Shown: in pieces, positions 35,791-46,300 of the stretch
Layout: every line of letters starts with the position of its first letter
How positions within the stretch are numbered: the stretch's first letter is position 1
Origin: Gaeumannomyces sp. JS-464
Taxonomy: Eukaryota; Ascomycota; Sordariomycetes; Magnaporthales; Magnaporthaceae
Direction of reading: 5' to 3'
Length of the DNA stretch: 64,000 nucleotides
NCBI GenBank assembly: GCA_002197995.1
Contig: NGZR01000010.1
Coordinates: forward strand, 9,300 to 73,299
The notes under the pieces: model-generated
What the model was told of the DNA's origin: nothing
The model's database searches: none
Seen by the model: only the letters and a program-made list of their open reading frames with translations
Position numbers and translations under genes: made by a program

Positions 35791-36467
35791 TACCCTAATT
35801 GCCAAGGTTATGCCTTGTGACTTGTATATAGCCCTTTTCGTGGCACAAAGCCTTTAGCAAATAAAACCTTTCCTTTTGGCAGTTGAATTCATCACTCCTT
35901 TTAGCTCCCCAACGCAACAACTTTCCTTTGGGCCCAGCTTATTACAGCGGGCGATATATGCGGCATACGAGTAACCACCGGCATGAATAACTGCCTTCGG
36001 GGGGCGAGGTTTGTATTGCTCGAGTAGCCTTAACTAGCGCCGGTCCTTTTTTTCCAAGCGGATTTGCACCAAATAAAGGATTGCGATAACAGTTATTATC
36101 ACCGCCACGGTACGCATATGCTTATCGGGATCGGCTTCCATCGCGGGTGTTGTTTGCTATTGCAAATAGCTTTTTGTTTGCTAATGAATTTGCAGGAAGC
36201 ACGAACCTTTGCAGCACAGAAATGCCGCACCGCTGTTACCGTAACCCTTTTTTTCCATCTGTGACGGTAACGATCCAAAAACAAGGGCATGAGCCAATTT
36301 GGCTGGGCAACTAGTACAAATTGGGCTTAGTTTTGGCTTTAAACAACTCCCTGCAAGTTGGGTACCTTCGTTTGCCCCCTGTCACTTTCCCCTTATCGTT
36401 ACAAACGGTCATGCCAAAAACGGCAAGGCGCGTCCAGATAAAATAGAAATCCCCTGTCTTTTGGCAG
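35791..36467. other. Right subterminal region of the Harbinger-type element
   Basis: No intact gene. GTTACCGTAAC and GACGGTAACG motifs near 36236-36272 repeat the core of the 45-bp terminus and may be extra transposase-binding sites. Base composition is less A+T-rich than the rest of the element interior. Confidence 0.5.
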
Positions 36468-36512
36468 CCGTAACGACCGTGACGGTAACGAGCGTTACGG
36501 CCGATCAGGCCC
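36468..36512. repeat. Right terminal inverted repeat of the Harbinger-type element
   Basis: Exact reverse complement of 29896-29940 over 45 bp, followed by TAA. Confidence 0.93.
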
Positions 36513-36799
36513 TAAACGCTGCCGAGTCATGATATGCATGTCGCCTGGACAAAATTGGTGGGGCGCGGATGGGGCTTGCCGAAAACAGCCCCTGATCCTG
36601 CGGCTTAGCGTCGACCTGCCAATGGACGGACCATCGGCGCGGGGCATCGGAGCGGAGCATCGGAGCGGAGATAATCGAACATGGAGAGAGGGAGACACTT
36701 GCTATGGTGCCACCAGCTTAGGAGGCCCTCCTCTACCATTGTCGCCAAACTCGGCCCTAGTGCCCGGTGAATTCCCTGATATCCACGCCGTTGCCCGCC
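36513..36799. promoter_or_regulatory. Upstream region of the second regulator
   Basis: Only 287 bp lie between the Harbinger-type terminus and the ATG. It holds a short repeat of GGAGCGGAG near 36650-36670. If the start site is here, the transposon is immediately upstream of the promoter. Confidence 0.45.
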
Positions 36800-39413
36800 A
36801 TGTCCGACGACAGCAGCCATCACCAGCGTCCTGCGACGGGAGCGGCAGCAGCAGCAGCAGCGGCAGCGGCGTCTCCTGTGGTGGAATGGGGGCCAGGCAC
36901 GACGGCGCGGGGCAGAGCCCGCCTGCCCTCTAGTCGCCGGCGGGACCGGCCACAGCTGTCGTGCAACCTGTGCCGCCAGAGAAAGTGAGTCGAGCCCCGC
37001 CGTGTGGCCCGCGTGGGCTGGCGGCTGACTGACAAGGCCCCCTCTCTCCAGATTGCGCTGCGACCGGCAGCTCCCCTGTGCCAACTGCACCAGGCGCGCC
37101 CTGGACTCGTCGTGTTCGTACCCCCCGACTGCCACCAACTCTCATCCACAGACGGCGGGGACGGCGCCGGGGGACGCGTCGTCGTCGCCTGTCATGGTAC
37201 AGGACCGCATCAAGCACCTGAAGCGGCTGCTGGCCGAGCTGATGCGGTCCCAGCAGCAGCACCAGGCGCTTCGACCCCCCGAGGACCGGGCTCCCAGCGC
37301 CCCGTCGACGCCCGATCACGGCCCCTCGTCACCCGCGGCGTCGTCGGATTGCGGGAGCATCCACCTGACCAAGTCCGGCGCGAGCTACGTCAACAGCGCG
37401 CACTGGGCCGCCGTGCTCAACGGCATCGACGACCTCAAGGGCCACTTCGAGGACGAGGAGCCGCAGCCGCAGCACAACAGGCCGGATGAGACCGGGCCGC
37501 CGCTGTTCGGCGAGGCCCCCGCGCCCCGGCTTAGCGGCCCGCAGCTGCTCTACGGCTGCTCCGTGGCGGCCACCAAGGAGGAGATCCTGGCGTCCGTCCC
37601 CCCGCGGCCCGTCGTCGACCAGCTGGTCTCGTGCTACTTCAACTCGTTCGAGATGTCACCAGGTGTGTGTGCCTGTGCGTGCTCCCGTGAAAACAATGGA
37701 ATGCTAACCATACCGCAGCCGTTCTCCACAGCGGCCAGTTTCTGCACGAGGTAAAACATCGCCTTTCAACTGTCCCCCTTCCAGCCGCTAATGTGACGTC
37801 AGTATGAGGAGTTTTGGAAAAGCCCGTCGGCGAGCTCCATCATCTGGGTCGGCCTCCTGTTCACCCTCATGTGCCTGGCCAGCCAGTTCCAACGCCACCG
37901 GCTCGACCCGGACATCCAGACGCCCGAGATGCTGTCGACCCGGCGGCACCTGCAGGACCGGGTCGAGACGTTCCGGCAGTGCATCGTGCAGTGCCTCATC
38001 ATGGGCGACTACCTCAAGGGCGGGCCGCACGTGCTCGAGACGCTCGTGCTGTACCTGGCCACCGAACTGTTCCGCAGCAGCGACGCCGAGGCGGGCTTGT
38101 GGATGCTCGTGGGCACCATCACGCAGCTCGCCATGCGCATGGGCTACCACCGCGACCCCAAGCACTTTTCCTGCCTGACGCCGTTCGCCGGCGAGATGCA
38201 GCGCCGCGTGTGGATCATCATCGTCGAGGCCGACCTCGGCGTCTCGGCCCAGATGGGCCTGCCGCGCCTGATCAAGCCGTGGCAGGTAGACACGAGCGAG
38301 CCCTCGAACCTGCTGGACCGCGACTTCGACCTGGCCACGCCCGAGCTGCCGCCGTCGCGGCCCGAGACAGACCTGACGCCCGTCCTGTTCCGCATCGTCT
38401 GGGCCCGCATCTCCAAGGTCGTGGGCGCCGTGTGGGACCTGGCCACCAACATCCGCCCGTATCGGTACGTCGACGTGCTGAGTATGGACCGGGACCTCCA
38501 GGAGGCACACGCGTCCATCCCGGAGTGCCTGAAGTGGCGCTCGCGGGCCCTCTGCATCGCCGACTCGCCCCAGGCCGTCATGCAGAAGGTCACGCTCGAG
38601 ATCGTCATCCACCGCGCGCGCATCGTGCTGCACCGCCGCTACCTGCGGCCGCCCGCCAAGGACACGCAGTACGGCTACTCGCGCCAGAAGTGCCTCGGCG
38701 CCGCCCTGGGGCTGCTCGAGTTCCAGGAGATGCTCCGCGAGAAGACGGAGCCGCTGGGCCAGCTCAGCCAGGAGCGCTGGCGCGTGTCGTCCCTCGTCAC
38801 GCACCATTTCCTCCTCGCCGTCAGCGTCCTGTGCTCCTACCTGCAGCAGGCGCACGACGACGAGGCGCCGCGCCCCGAGGGCGGCGCCGACATCACGACG
38901 AGCGCAATCCGGGATGCCCTCAGGAGGTCCCACGAGATCTGGGCCCGGTCGAGCGGCCTGTCCAAGGAGGCGCAGAAGGCGGCCAAGGCGCTGAGTGTGG
39001 TGCTGGGCATCGAGAGCCCGGCCCAGGCTACTCCGGAGGCGGGCAATACACCCCATGTGGCAGCGTCACCAGCGGCGTACGCTGGCATGGGAGAACTTTA
39101 TCAAGGTACAATGGCGCTGACAAAACGAGTAAATCCAATGGCAGCACTGACGCACTGTATCACAAGCAGAACACCCTCCGGGCTTCGGCCTCCACTTCCC
39201 CGTCTTTAATGCCACCTCGTGGGTGAGCTGGCCGGGCCAGACGGGCGTCGAGCCCATGGCCTCCTTCTCGACTTCGGCACCCACGATGGGCCTCAGCCCG
39301 TTTACAATGAACGGTACGTGCGTATGGCGATCCCACGCGGGCGAGCTAAAAGGAGAGCCCAGCTAACGATCCCGGCAGCGATGGACCCGATGGGCTCAAC
39401 CCAGTGGCAGTGA
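36800..39413 (+). CDS. Zn2Cys6 transcription factor with Fungal_trans domain
   Basis: My six-exon model is 36800-36984, 37052-37662, 37719-37750, 37803-39105, 39170-39313 and 39379-39413, 769 residues. Intron 1 interrupts the zinc cluster, giving [13 protein letters not shown] and [13 protein letters not shown]. Introns 2 and 3 join YFNSFEMSP to [10 protein letters not shown] and YEEFWKSP, the canonical start of the Fungal_trans (PF04082-type) regulatory region. That region runs to about residue 620 ([14 protein letters not shown], the RRVW-type block [14 protein letters not shown]). Introns 4 and 5 add a conserved-looking C-terminus with [14 protein letters not shown]. The ATG at 36800 is the first true ATG in frame. 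An N-terminal alanine run is present. Probably a nuclear activator; being a second regulator, it may control part of the cluster or respond to the first. Confidence 0.85.
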
Positions 39414-39529
39414 AGCGATTAAAGTTTATTATGTCTTGTTTGGAAGAAAAAGCCGGGTAAAAGTATTATTAGTTTACCACTTTACATCTTTAATAACTTT
39501 GATTTGAAAAGTTCGATACGGTGGTATTA
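39414..39529. other. 3' flank of the second regulator
   Basis: Short A+T-rich stretch with no motif beyond possible polyadenylation signals (AATAACTTTG region). Confidence 0.4.
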
Positions 39530-39580
39530 ACGTGGTTCACCACTTTGTCGCGCAAACCACCTTGTCGCGCACCCACACCG
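39530..39580 (-). repeat. Solo pogo-type terminus
   Basis: Next to TA (39528-39529) the sequence ACGTGGTTCACCACTTTG begins two 17-bp units (ending TCGCGCAAA and TCGCGCACC). It then runs into GTGTGGG-type sequence (complement), exactly as at the right end of the pogo copies. It is cut off by a LINE tail. The rest of this pogo copy is missing. Confidence 0.7.
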
Positions 39581-40175
39581 GCGCAAGATTAGCCTGCCTA
39601 AGCACGCACGCGCAAGATTTGCCTTGACGGCACGCGCCTCTGTTTGTTGCCACAAGCGTCTATACGTATGTATAGGTGGCATCGCACGCGCAAGGTCTTC
39701 GCGCGGCTCTGTTTGCCAGCGTGACCGTAACGGCCCGACCTGCACCACGCTGGCAAACCGCGCAGCCTGTCCTTCGATACGCGACACACAAGGAGCACAC
39801 CGGGTTGGAACTAGGCCCTCCAGCCCCCGAACTTTTCTTTCGTTAGCCGGGCACAGGGGGGTCCCAAGGTCCCTCCCGCCCGGCCTCACTATTTTCCCCG
39901 GCACCTTGCCGGCCGACCGCATCACTACCACCCGCACCGCCTACAACGCCCCGGCGTTTTTACGCCCTACTGCCGATTGCCCGCTCACCAACAAGGAGCG
40001 CCGGAATACGGCCCGACCCTCGTGTGCCCTCGGGTTTAATTTGTTAGCCGCCGAATAGCAGCACTATAGCCTGGTGTAAATAGCTTAGGTAGCGCTAGCA
40101 CGTCGTATGCCCCCTGGGAGGCAGGGACTGGTAGATCCCGATTTACCGACGTTAAATAGACTCTCTCTCTCTCTC
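39581..40175 (+). mobile_element. LINE 3'-end copy with intact (CT)n tail
   Basis: Shares GCCTGC-AAGCACGCACGCGCAA with 32440, then the LINE 3' UTR blocks (GGAACTAGGCCCT, CGCCGGAATACGGCC, GGTAGCGCTAGCACG). It ends TTAAATAGACTCTCTCTCTC at about 40175. It is G+C-rich and hardly RIPped. It points towards the 3' end of the PKS-NRPS gene 190 bp away. Confidence 0.78.
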
Positions 40176-40366
40176 CATACTCCATACAAGGTACCGAGCT
40201 TTATTGCCATGCCTTCAATGCTCAGTAAGGGAGTGGCACCGGCCCGACCACAATAAGGTCCATTTCCTTTGTAACACAACTTGTTAACTATAACAATTAA
40301 AAATATCCTTAAAAAACAAAACGCTAACTTTTATAAACCCTTATCCCAAAGCTTTCCCTAGCTTCT

Positions 40367-43300
40367 TCACCGCCGGAGTCTTAGCTCGCCTTTACTAGAC
40401 CCCATAATTAACTCCCACGACGTCATCAGCTGCCCAAAGCCCGCTCGCTTGGCCATGCCAAACCAGTCCAGCACGCCGACCGTGGGGAGCCGCATCGCGG
40501 CCTCGTCGGCGGCGACGCGCGCCTCGAAGACGTCGACCGACACGCGCATGTCGGCCGTATGGCTCAGCACCTGCACACCGCCGCCGTGCGACGGACCAGC
40601 CGCAGCCGAAGACATGACGGCCTGCGTGACGTCCCGTACGGTCCGCTGGACGGGCACGAAGCCGACGTCGCCGCGCACGCCGTCAAAGGCCGGGCGCACA
40701 CCCATCTTGTCGACGAGTCCCATCAGCTCCTCCAGGAGCGGCGCGGCGGCGGCAGCATCGGCGGCGGCCGCGCCCTCGCCCGTTGGCCGGTGGCTGTACA
40801 CGGGCGCGCCCGTGGCGGCGACCAGGCGGCGTAGGAAGGCCTCGGCCGCCCACTTGGTCGCGACGTAGCTGTCGCTGCCGTCGGCCGGCGGGGTGGCGCC
40901 GGGGGTGTCGTACGCGCTCACGGCGCCCGAGGAAAGGAAGTGCAGCGGCACGGAGCGGCGCGCCACCAGGCGGGCCAGCTCCTTGACGGCCGTCACGTTG
41001 TCGCCGCGCAGCGTCTCGTACCGGTCCCAGAAGTTGCGGTTCGCCGCGCAGTGGATCGCGACGTCGACCGAGGCGGACAGGGCGTCAAAGGCATAGGACG
41101 CGAGCCCGAGGTTCGGCTGGGACACGTCGGCCATGATCTCGGTGACCTTGGTATCAAGTCCGGTGGACTCATGGCGGACCAAACACTGGATGCTTGACAC
41201 CTTGGGGTCCTTGACCAGAGCAGCCAGGATGTGGCGACCGAGGTAGCCCTGCGAGCCCGTCATCAAGACCGTGATATTCTCAGTCTTGGGCGTGTGAGGC
41301 TTAGGGCGCGTTGCAAGCAATGCCTCCGGGACCTCAGTCTCAGCCTGCCAATCAATGGAAGTCGCCGAACGACTGCTCTCGATAGCGTCAGCCATGGCGC
41401 CGAGCGTGTGGGCGCCCATGAGGGTCACGAGCTTGGGTGCGGCCTGGAACGAGGCGCGGATGCGGGCCTGGAGCTTGACGAGCAGAATTGAGTTGCCACC
41501 AACGAGGAAGAAGTCGGAGTCAGAGGCCATCGCGCCGGGGTCCACGGGCATGACCTCGCGCCAGAGGGCACTCAGCTGGCGTTCGGTGTTAGTGAGCGTG
41601 TCGGCGTCGGTCGCATCATCGCCCGCGGCGGCGACAGGCAGCGCCCGGATGGCCTTGCGGTCGATCTTCAGGTGAGCCGTCCGCGGCAGCTCGTCGAGCG
41701 TCGCGATGGCCGACGGGCGCATGTAACGGGGAAGGGGGAGGCTGTATCGAATGGTACGGAGAGTCTTCTCCTGCTCGTCCTTGGCGACGCCCGGGCGGAA
41801 AACGACGTGGGCGGCCAAGTAGCGTCCCTCACCCTCGCCTCGCAGGGAGACGACGGCCTGGGAAAGCGTGTCGGCCGTGCAGCGGAGGATGGCCTCCTCG
41901 ACTTCGACGAGCTCGACGCGGAAGCCGCGAATCTTGACCTGGAGATCTCCCTCGAGGCGACCATCGCAGAACAGGGTGCCGTCGCTGAGGAGACGGCCGC
42001 GGTCGCCGCTGCGGTACACCTTGGTCGAGGAACCGAAGAAAGCGTCGTCGAGGAACTTCTGCTTGGTGGAATCGGCGTTGTTGAGGTAACCCGACACGAC
42101 GCAGGGCCCGCCGATGACGATTTCGCCGGGAACCCCGTGAGGCGCTGGCTGCAGGTTCTCGTCCACAACGCACACGGTGTAGCCGCGCAGCATGTGGCCA
42201 GCCGGGAGGGGGTCAGGAAGTGTGGGGGACGTGTAGCTGAGTTCAATCTTGGTCGAGAAGCAAGTCGTCTCGGCCGGACCGTAGCCCGTGAAGAGGTGGA
42301 GGTTGGCTAGCTTGAGCGCACCGAACTCGCGGGCCAGGCCGGGGTGCATGGGCTCGCCACCGGAGAAGGCGTACTTCCACGACTTGCAGCGGCTCAGGCT
42401 GTCGGCGCCGTAGCGCAGCCACATCTCGTACTCGGACGGCGTGCTGGACGTGTAAGTCACCCCTTCGTCCAGCATGATCTTGCTGATAGCGGCTGGATCG
42501 CCCCTGTGGCGGGCAGCCACGACATGCAGACGCCCGCCGTTAGTCAAAGCGGCCAGAGTCTGGTCGATGGAGAAGTCGAAACTGTAGGCGCTCTGCTGCA
42601 GGACCACAAGGTTCGCCCGGTCCTCTGGCGTCGCAGCATAAATGTGGCTGTTGGCCTCGGCGTTGGCGACGAGGTTCATGTGCGTCATGACAATGCCCTT
42701 GGGCTCGCCAGTAGATCCGCTGGTGAAGAGAATGACGGCGGGCGCACCGTTTTTAGCACGGTTGGTCGTGGAGGGAACAGTGTCGCTGGCCTTGAGGCTG
42801 GAGACCGAGACCTGGGTGGCAAGGTCGGCGCCGATAAGAGAAACCTGGGACTCCGTGGTGCTGTCGGTCAATAGGAAGGCTGGTTGTGAGGCCTTGACGA
42901 TGCTGGCCAGCCGAGGAATTGAGTTTCGCAGATCCAGAGGCACGTAGATGCCTCCGGCGCGGAGCACGGCCAGCATGGAGCAGGTCCAATTGGCCGACGG
43001 TTCCTGGAAGACGCCGACAACGCCGCCCTTCTGCAGGCCCGCCGTCTCGAGCGCATGTTGGATAGTGTTGATGCGAGTGATCATCTGCTGGTAGGTTACC
43101 GTCTCACCATTGTCGTCCCTCAACGCCACATTGTCAGGCTGGGCCTGAGCCAATTCCTCGATGCGGTGGGTGATGGTTGGCTGCCACTGAGCATCGAGAG
43201 CGGTGCCTGAGACTTTGGTCAGCTACTTCTGTCGCTTCCATTCCTCTAGGGTCTCCTTCCTCTACCCACTTACCTTTGCCAGTGACCAAGGTCGACTGCA

Positions 43301-46300
43301 CGTCCTGAGGGGACCACTTGGGGACGTCGCCAAGAACACCGTTGCCCATGGCGCTCGTCATGTGCTCAATCACACCGACGTACGATCGGAGCATCAGCTG
43401 CGTACTATCCTCAGTGTACAGCGTGTCCTGGAGGTCCAGGCGCAGCATGACTCCGCCGTTGGTGTCCTCGCTCACCTCCAGGGACACGTCGTAGCCGGTG
43501 CTGGCGAGGCGCCACCTCTCATCCTCGATCTTGCCTCCACACCACGACGAGCGCTCCTGGTAAATCTGCTTGTAGTCGAGGAAGACCTGGAAGAGCGGCG
43601 TGTACTCGCTCGATCGGGGGACGTTGAGCTCGCGGAGCAGGACATCGAAGGGCAGCTGCGAGTGGCCCAGCGCAGCGTACGCTGTGTCACGCGCGTTTTG
43701 GATGATGGAACTCAGGTTGGCTTTGGCGTCCGGACGATGGAAGCGGAGCGGCAGCAGGTTCAGGAAAAAGCCCATACTGTCCATGAACTCCTTATCCGAC
43801 CGATTGGCATCGGCAATGCCGATGAAGACGTCCTTTGCGTCAGGCAGGAGACGGAACAGAAGGGCCTCGAGGGCCACAAGGTAGATGTGGAAAGACGTCG
43901 ACTTGCTCTGGCGGGCAAGCTGGCGGACCTTGTTGGCGAGCTCAGCCTCGATCTGGAAGGTCGCCTCGTGCTGGCCGTATCTGGTCAAGGGCTGTCTGGT
44001 GGTTGTCTTGGCGAAGGGCAGAAGCTCAATAGGCTGCAGGTCCTTCACGCCAGGCAACACGGATCGATGGTACTCGACAGAGTGGGCCATCTTGCCAGCC
44101 TCATAGTCCTTTCGCTGCTTGTTGGCGAAGGCGCGGTACTGCGACTCGGCGGGCAGTGGCGGCAGGTTTTTGGTGTTGTAGGCAACCTCCAGCTCTTTGA
44201 AGAGGACGCTGAAACTGTAGCCATCAAACAAAATGTGGTGCATACCTGCCACCATGTAGTGGACTCTGTTTGAGAGAGAGAGCACGGACAAGGTGATGAG
44301 GTTGTCGCTCTCGAGGTCCCACGGATGGGCACGCACTCTGTACATTTCCTCGACGGCTTCGGCCTCTGACGAGATGCGCTTCGACTCAAGCTCGATTGGC
44401 GAAGTCGCAGCGATACCTTGCATAGGAACCTTCACGTCGCCCTCGCCCGCCCAGAAAAAGCGCGTGCGGAACGTCTCATGCCGTCCGCTGACCAGGCGCA
44501 GCGCATCCTCGAGGGCCGACATGCGGATTGTGCCCGTGAACTTGAACATCATGGCGATGTTGAAGACGGTCTTGTCGGTGAGGTACTCGTTCAGGAACCA
44601 GAAGCCAGTCTGACCGAATGACATGGGGCTTGTGAGCATGTCGGGGCTGTCGTCGGCAACCTCGGCCAGCTTCTCTCCGCTGCTGCCAAAGAGAGCCGAA
44701 GCCGTGACCGACTCAGCGGGGGTAGACAAGGGCGTAGCGGTACCGGAAACAGACGGCGCGGTAAGTGCCACGGAGCCATTGCTAGAGTCAGACGGTGTCT
44801 TCTGAGGCGACACGTCGCGAGGCGGACTGGCAGGAACGGGAGCAGCCTTGGGAACCGGTGCAGGAGCCTTCTTGGCCTGGCCCGACGCACCAGTTCCGAG
44901 CTTCGAAACATCCACGATGCTCTCGGGCAGTGACTTGACGGCGTGCTCCAACAGGTCCGCGATGGAGCTGCCACCGAGGATCTTCAGGACCGGGACGTCC
45001 ACATCAAGCTCCTTGACTAGCCAAGCTCGCACCTCGACGGCCATGAGGGAATCGAGGCCTTGCTCCACGAAGGTGACCCTTTCGTTAACGGCCTCGTCAG
45101 CCCCGAGGGAAAGGATTCTGCGCAGTCGGATCAGGAACTCGTCTGTATTTCGATGGTCAGCATATCGATCAGTCTTGGAAGCGTTTGTTCGGTGGTCATG
45201 CCTTTGATGATATCCATGACCTCGGCCTTGGACGTCGCCGAGGCTAGCTGAACCCTGACCGATACGGCCGAGGACTTGCTAGCCAATTCCTGCGTGTCAG
45301 TGCGCTCCATCCAGAAATGGTTGAACTTGATGTCCTTCATGTACTGGTCGCGGCCGTCGAAATCGGAGAACAGCGGCTGGACACCGGAGATGACTTCCGA
45401 CTGCCCTGGGCTGTCGACCCGGCCCGCGAGGATCGACTCGGCAAAGATAATCTGCACGTCCTGCTCCGACACAGGCCGGTAGCCCATCTCGGTGAAGGTG
45501 CTCTCAGTCAGGCCGTCAGATCGCTCAACAAAGCCGAGACCGATAACGGAGCTGATGTCGGCAGCCGAGCCCACCACGCCACGGGCGCGGCGCTTTTCGG
45601 CGAGGGCGTTCATGAACAGGTTCGCCGACACATAGTTGCACTGTCCACTGTTACCAAACACGGCGGCGGTCGAGGAGAAGAAGACGAAGAAGTCGAGGGG
45701 CGTGTCGTAGAACAGCTCGTCGAGCAGCAGCGATCCGATGACCTTGGGGTCCGTGCAGGCGGTGAAGTGCTCGTAAGACATGTTCTCGAAGAGGGAGTCC
45801 CGCAGAACCATGGCGCCGTTGGCCACACCGGCGACGGGCGGCATCGTCTTAGTGAGCAGGTCGTACGTGGCGTGGAGAGAGGCGCGGTCGGTCACGTCCA
45901 TCGGGAACGCCTTCACGCTCGCGCCCGTCTTGGCCATGTTGTCGATGAAGGCAGGAGAGACCTTGGGCGAGCGGCTGGTGAGGGCGATGTGTCTGGCGCC
46001 ACGCTCAACCATCCACTTGCAAATGGACTGGCCCATCTCACCAGACAGGCCGACCAAGAAGTACGTCTTGTCGCCGCGGAAGAGGGTTCCCTCGTCGATG
46101 GCGCGGGTCGCAGCGGTCACCAGAGGACTCGTGCAGTCCACAACAGCAAACCTGCCGCTGTTGTCGGCCTGGCTGGCCAAGTCCTGAACCATGATGGTGG
46201 GCACCTCGCAGCCACCCAGCTGCTTCTGAGAGGCCGACCACGTGAGCTCCAGCGCGTTGGTGATATCCACCCGCGACACCGACGATCGAAGCTCTGTGTT

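Larger units (their letters stand above)
29896..36512. mobile_element. PIF/Harbinger-type DNA transposon, 6.6 kb, with nested LINE and pogo insertions
   Basis: Both ends carry the same 45-bp terminal inverted repeat (29896-29940 and 36468-36512; outermost GGGCCTGATCGG). By eye the two are identical. The trinucleotide TAA sits directly outside each (29893-29895, 36513-36515), the TWA-type duplication of PIF/Harbinger. Inside are a plus-strand Myb/SANT-like ORF relic and a minus-strand DDE transposase relic, the two-gene layout of the superfamily. A LINE tail with extra sequence (31854-32979) and a pogo copy (32980-34840) have inserted later, so the original element was about 3.6 kb. It separates the exporter from the second regulator. 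Confidence 0.88.

Noticed and set aside
37788..39056. 422-codon minus-strand frame opposite the second regulator
   Set aside because: Mirror frame of a Fungal_trans domain. No motif, Arg/Leu-rich composition.
39640..39760. GTGACCGTAACGGCC in the LINE copy as a remnant of the Harbinger terminus
   Set aside because: The match is short and has no second end or TAA duplication. Likely chance.
41672..42310. 212-codon plus-strand frame under the adenylation domain
   Set aside because: Antisense shadow of the A domain core motifs.
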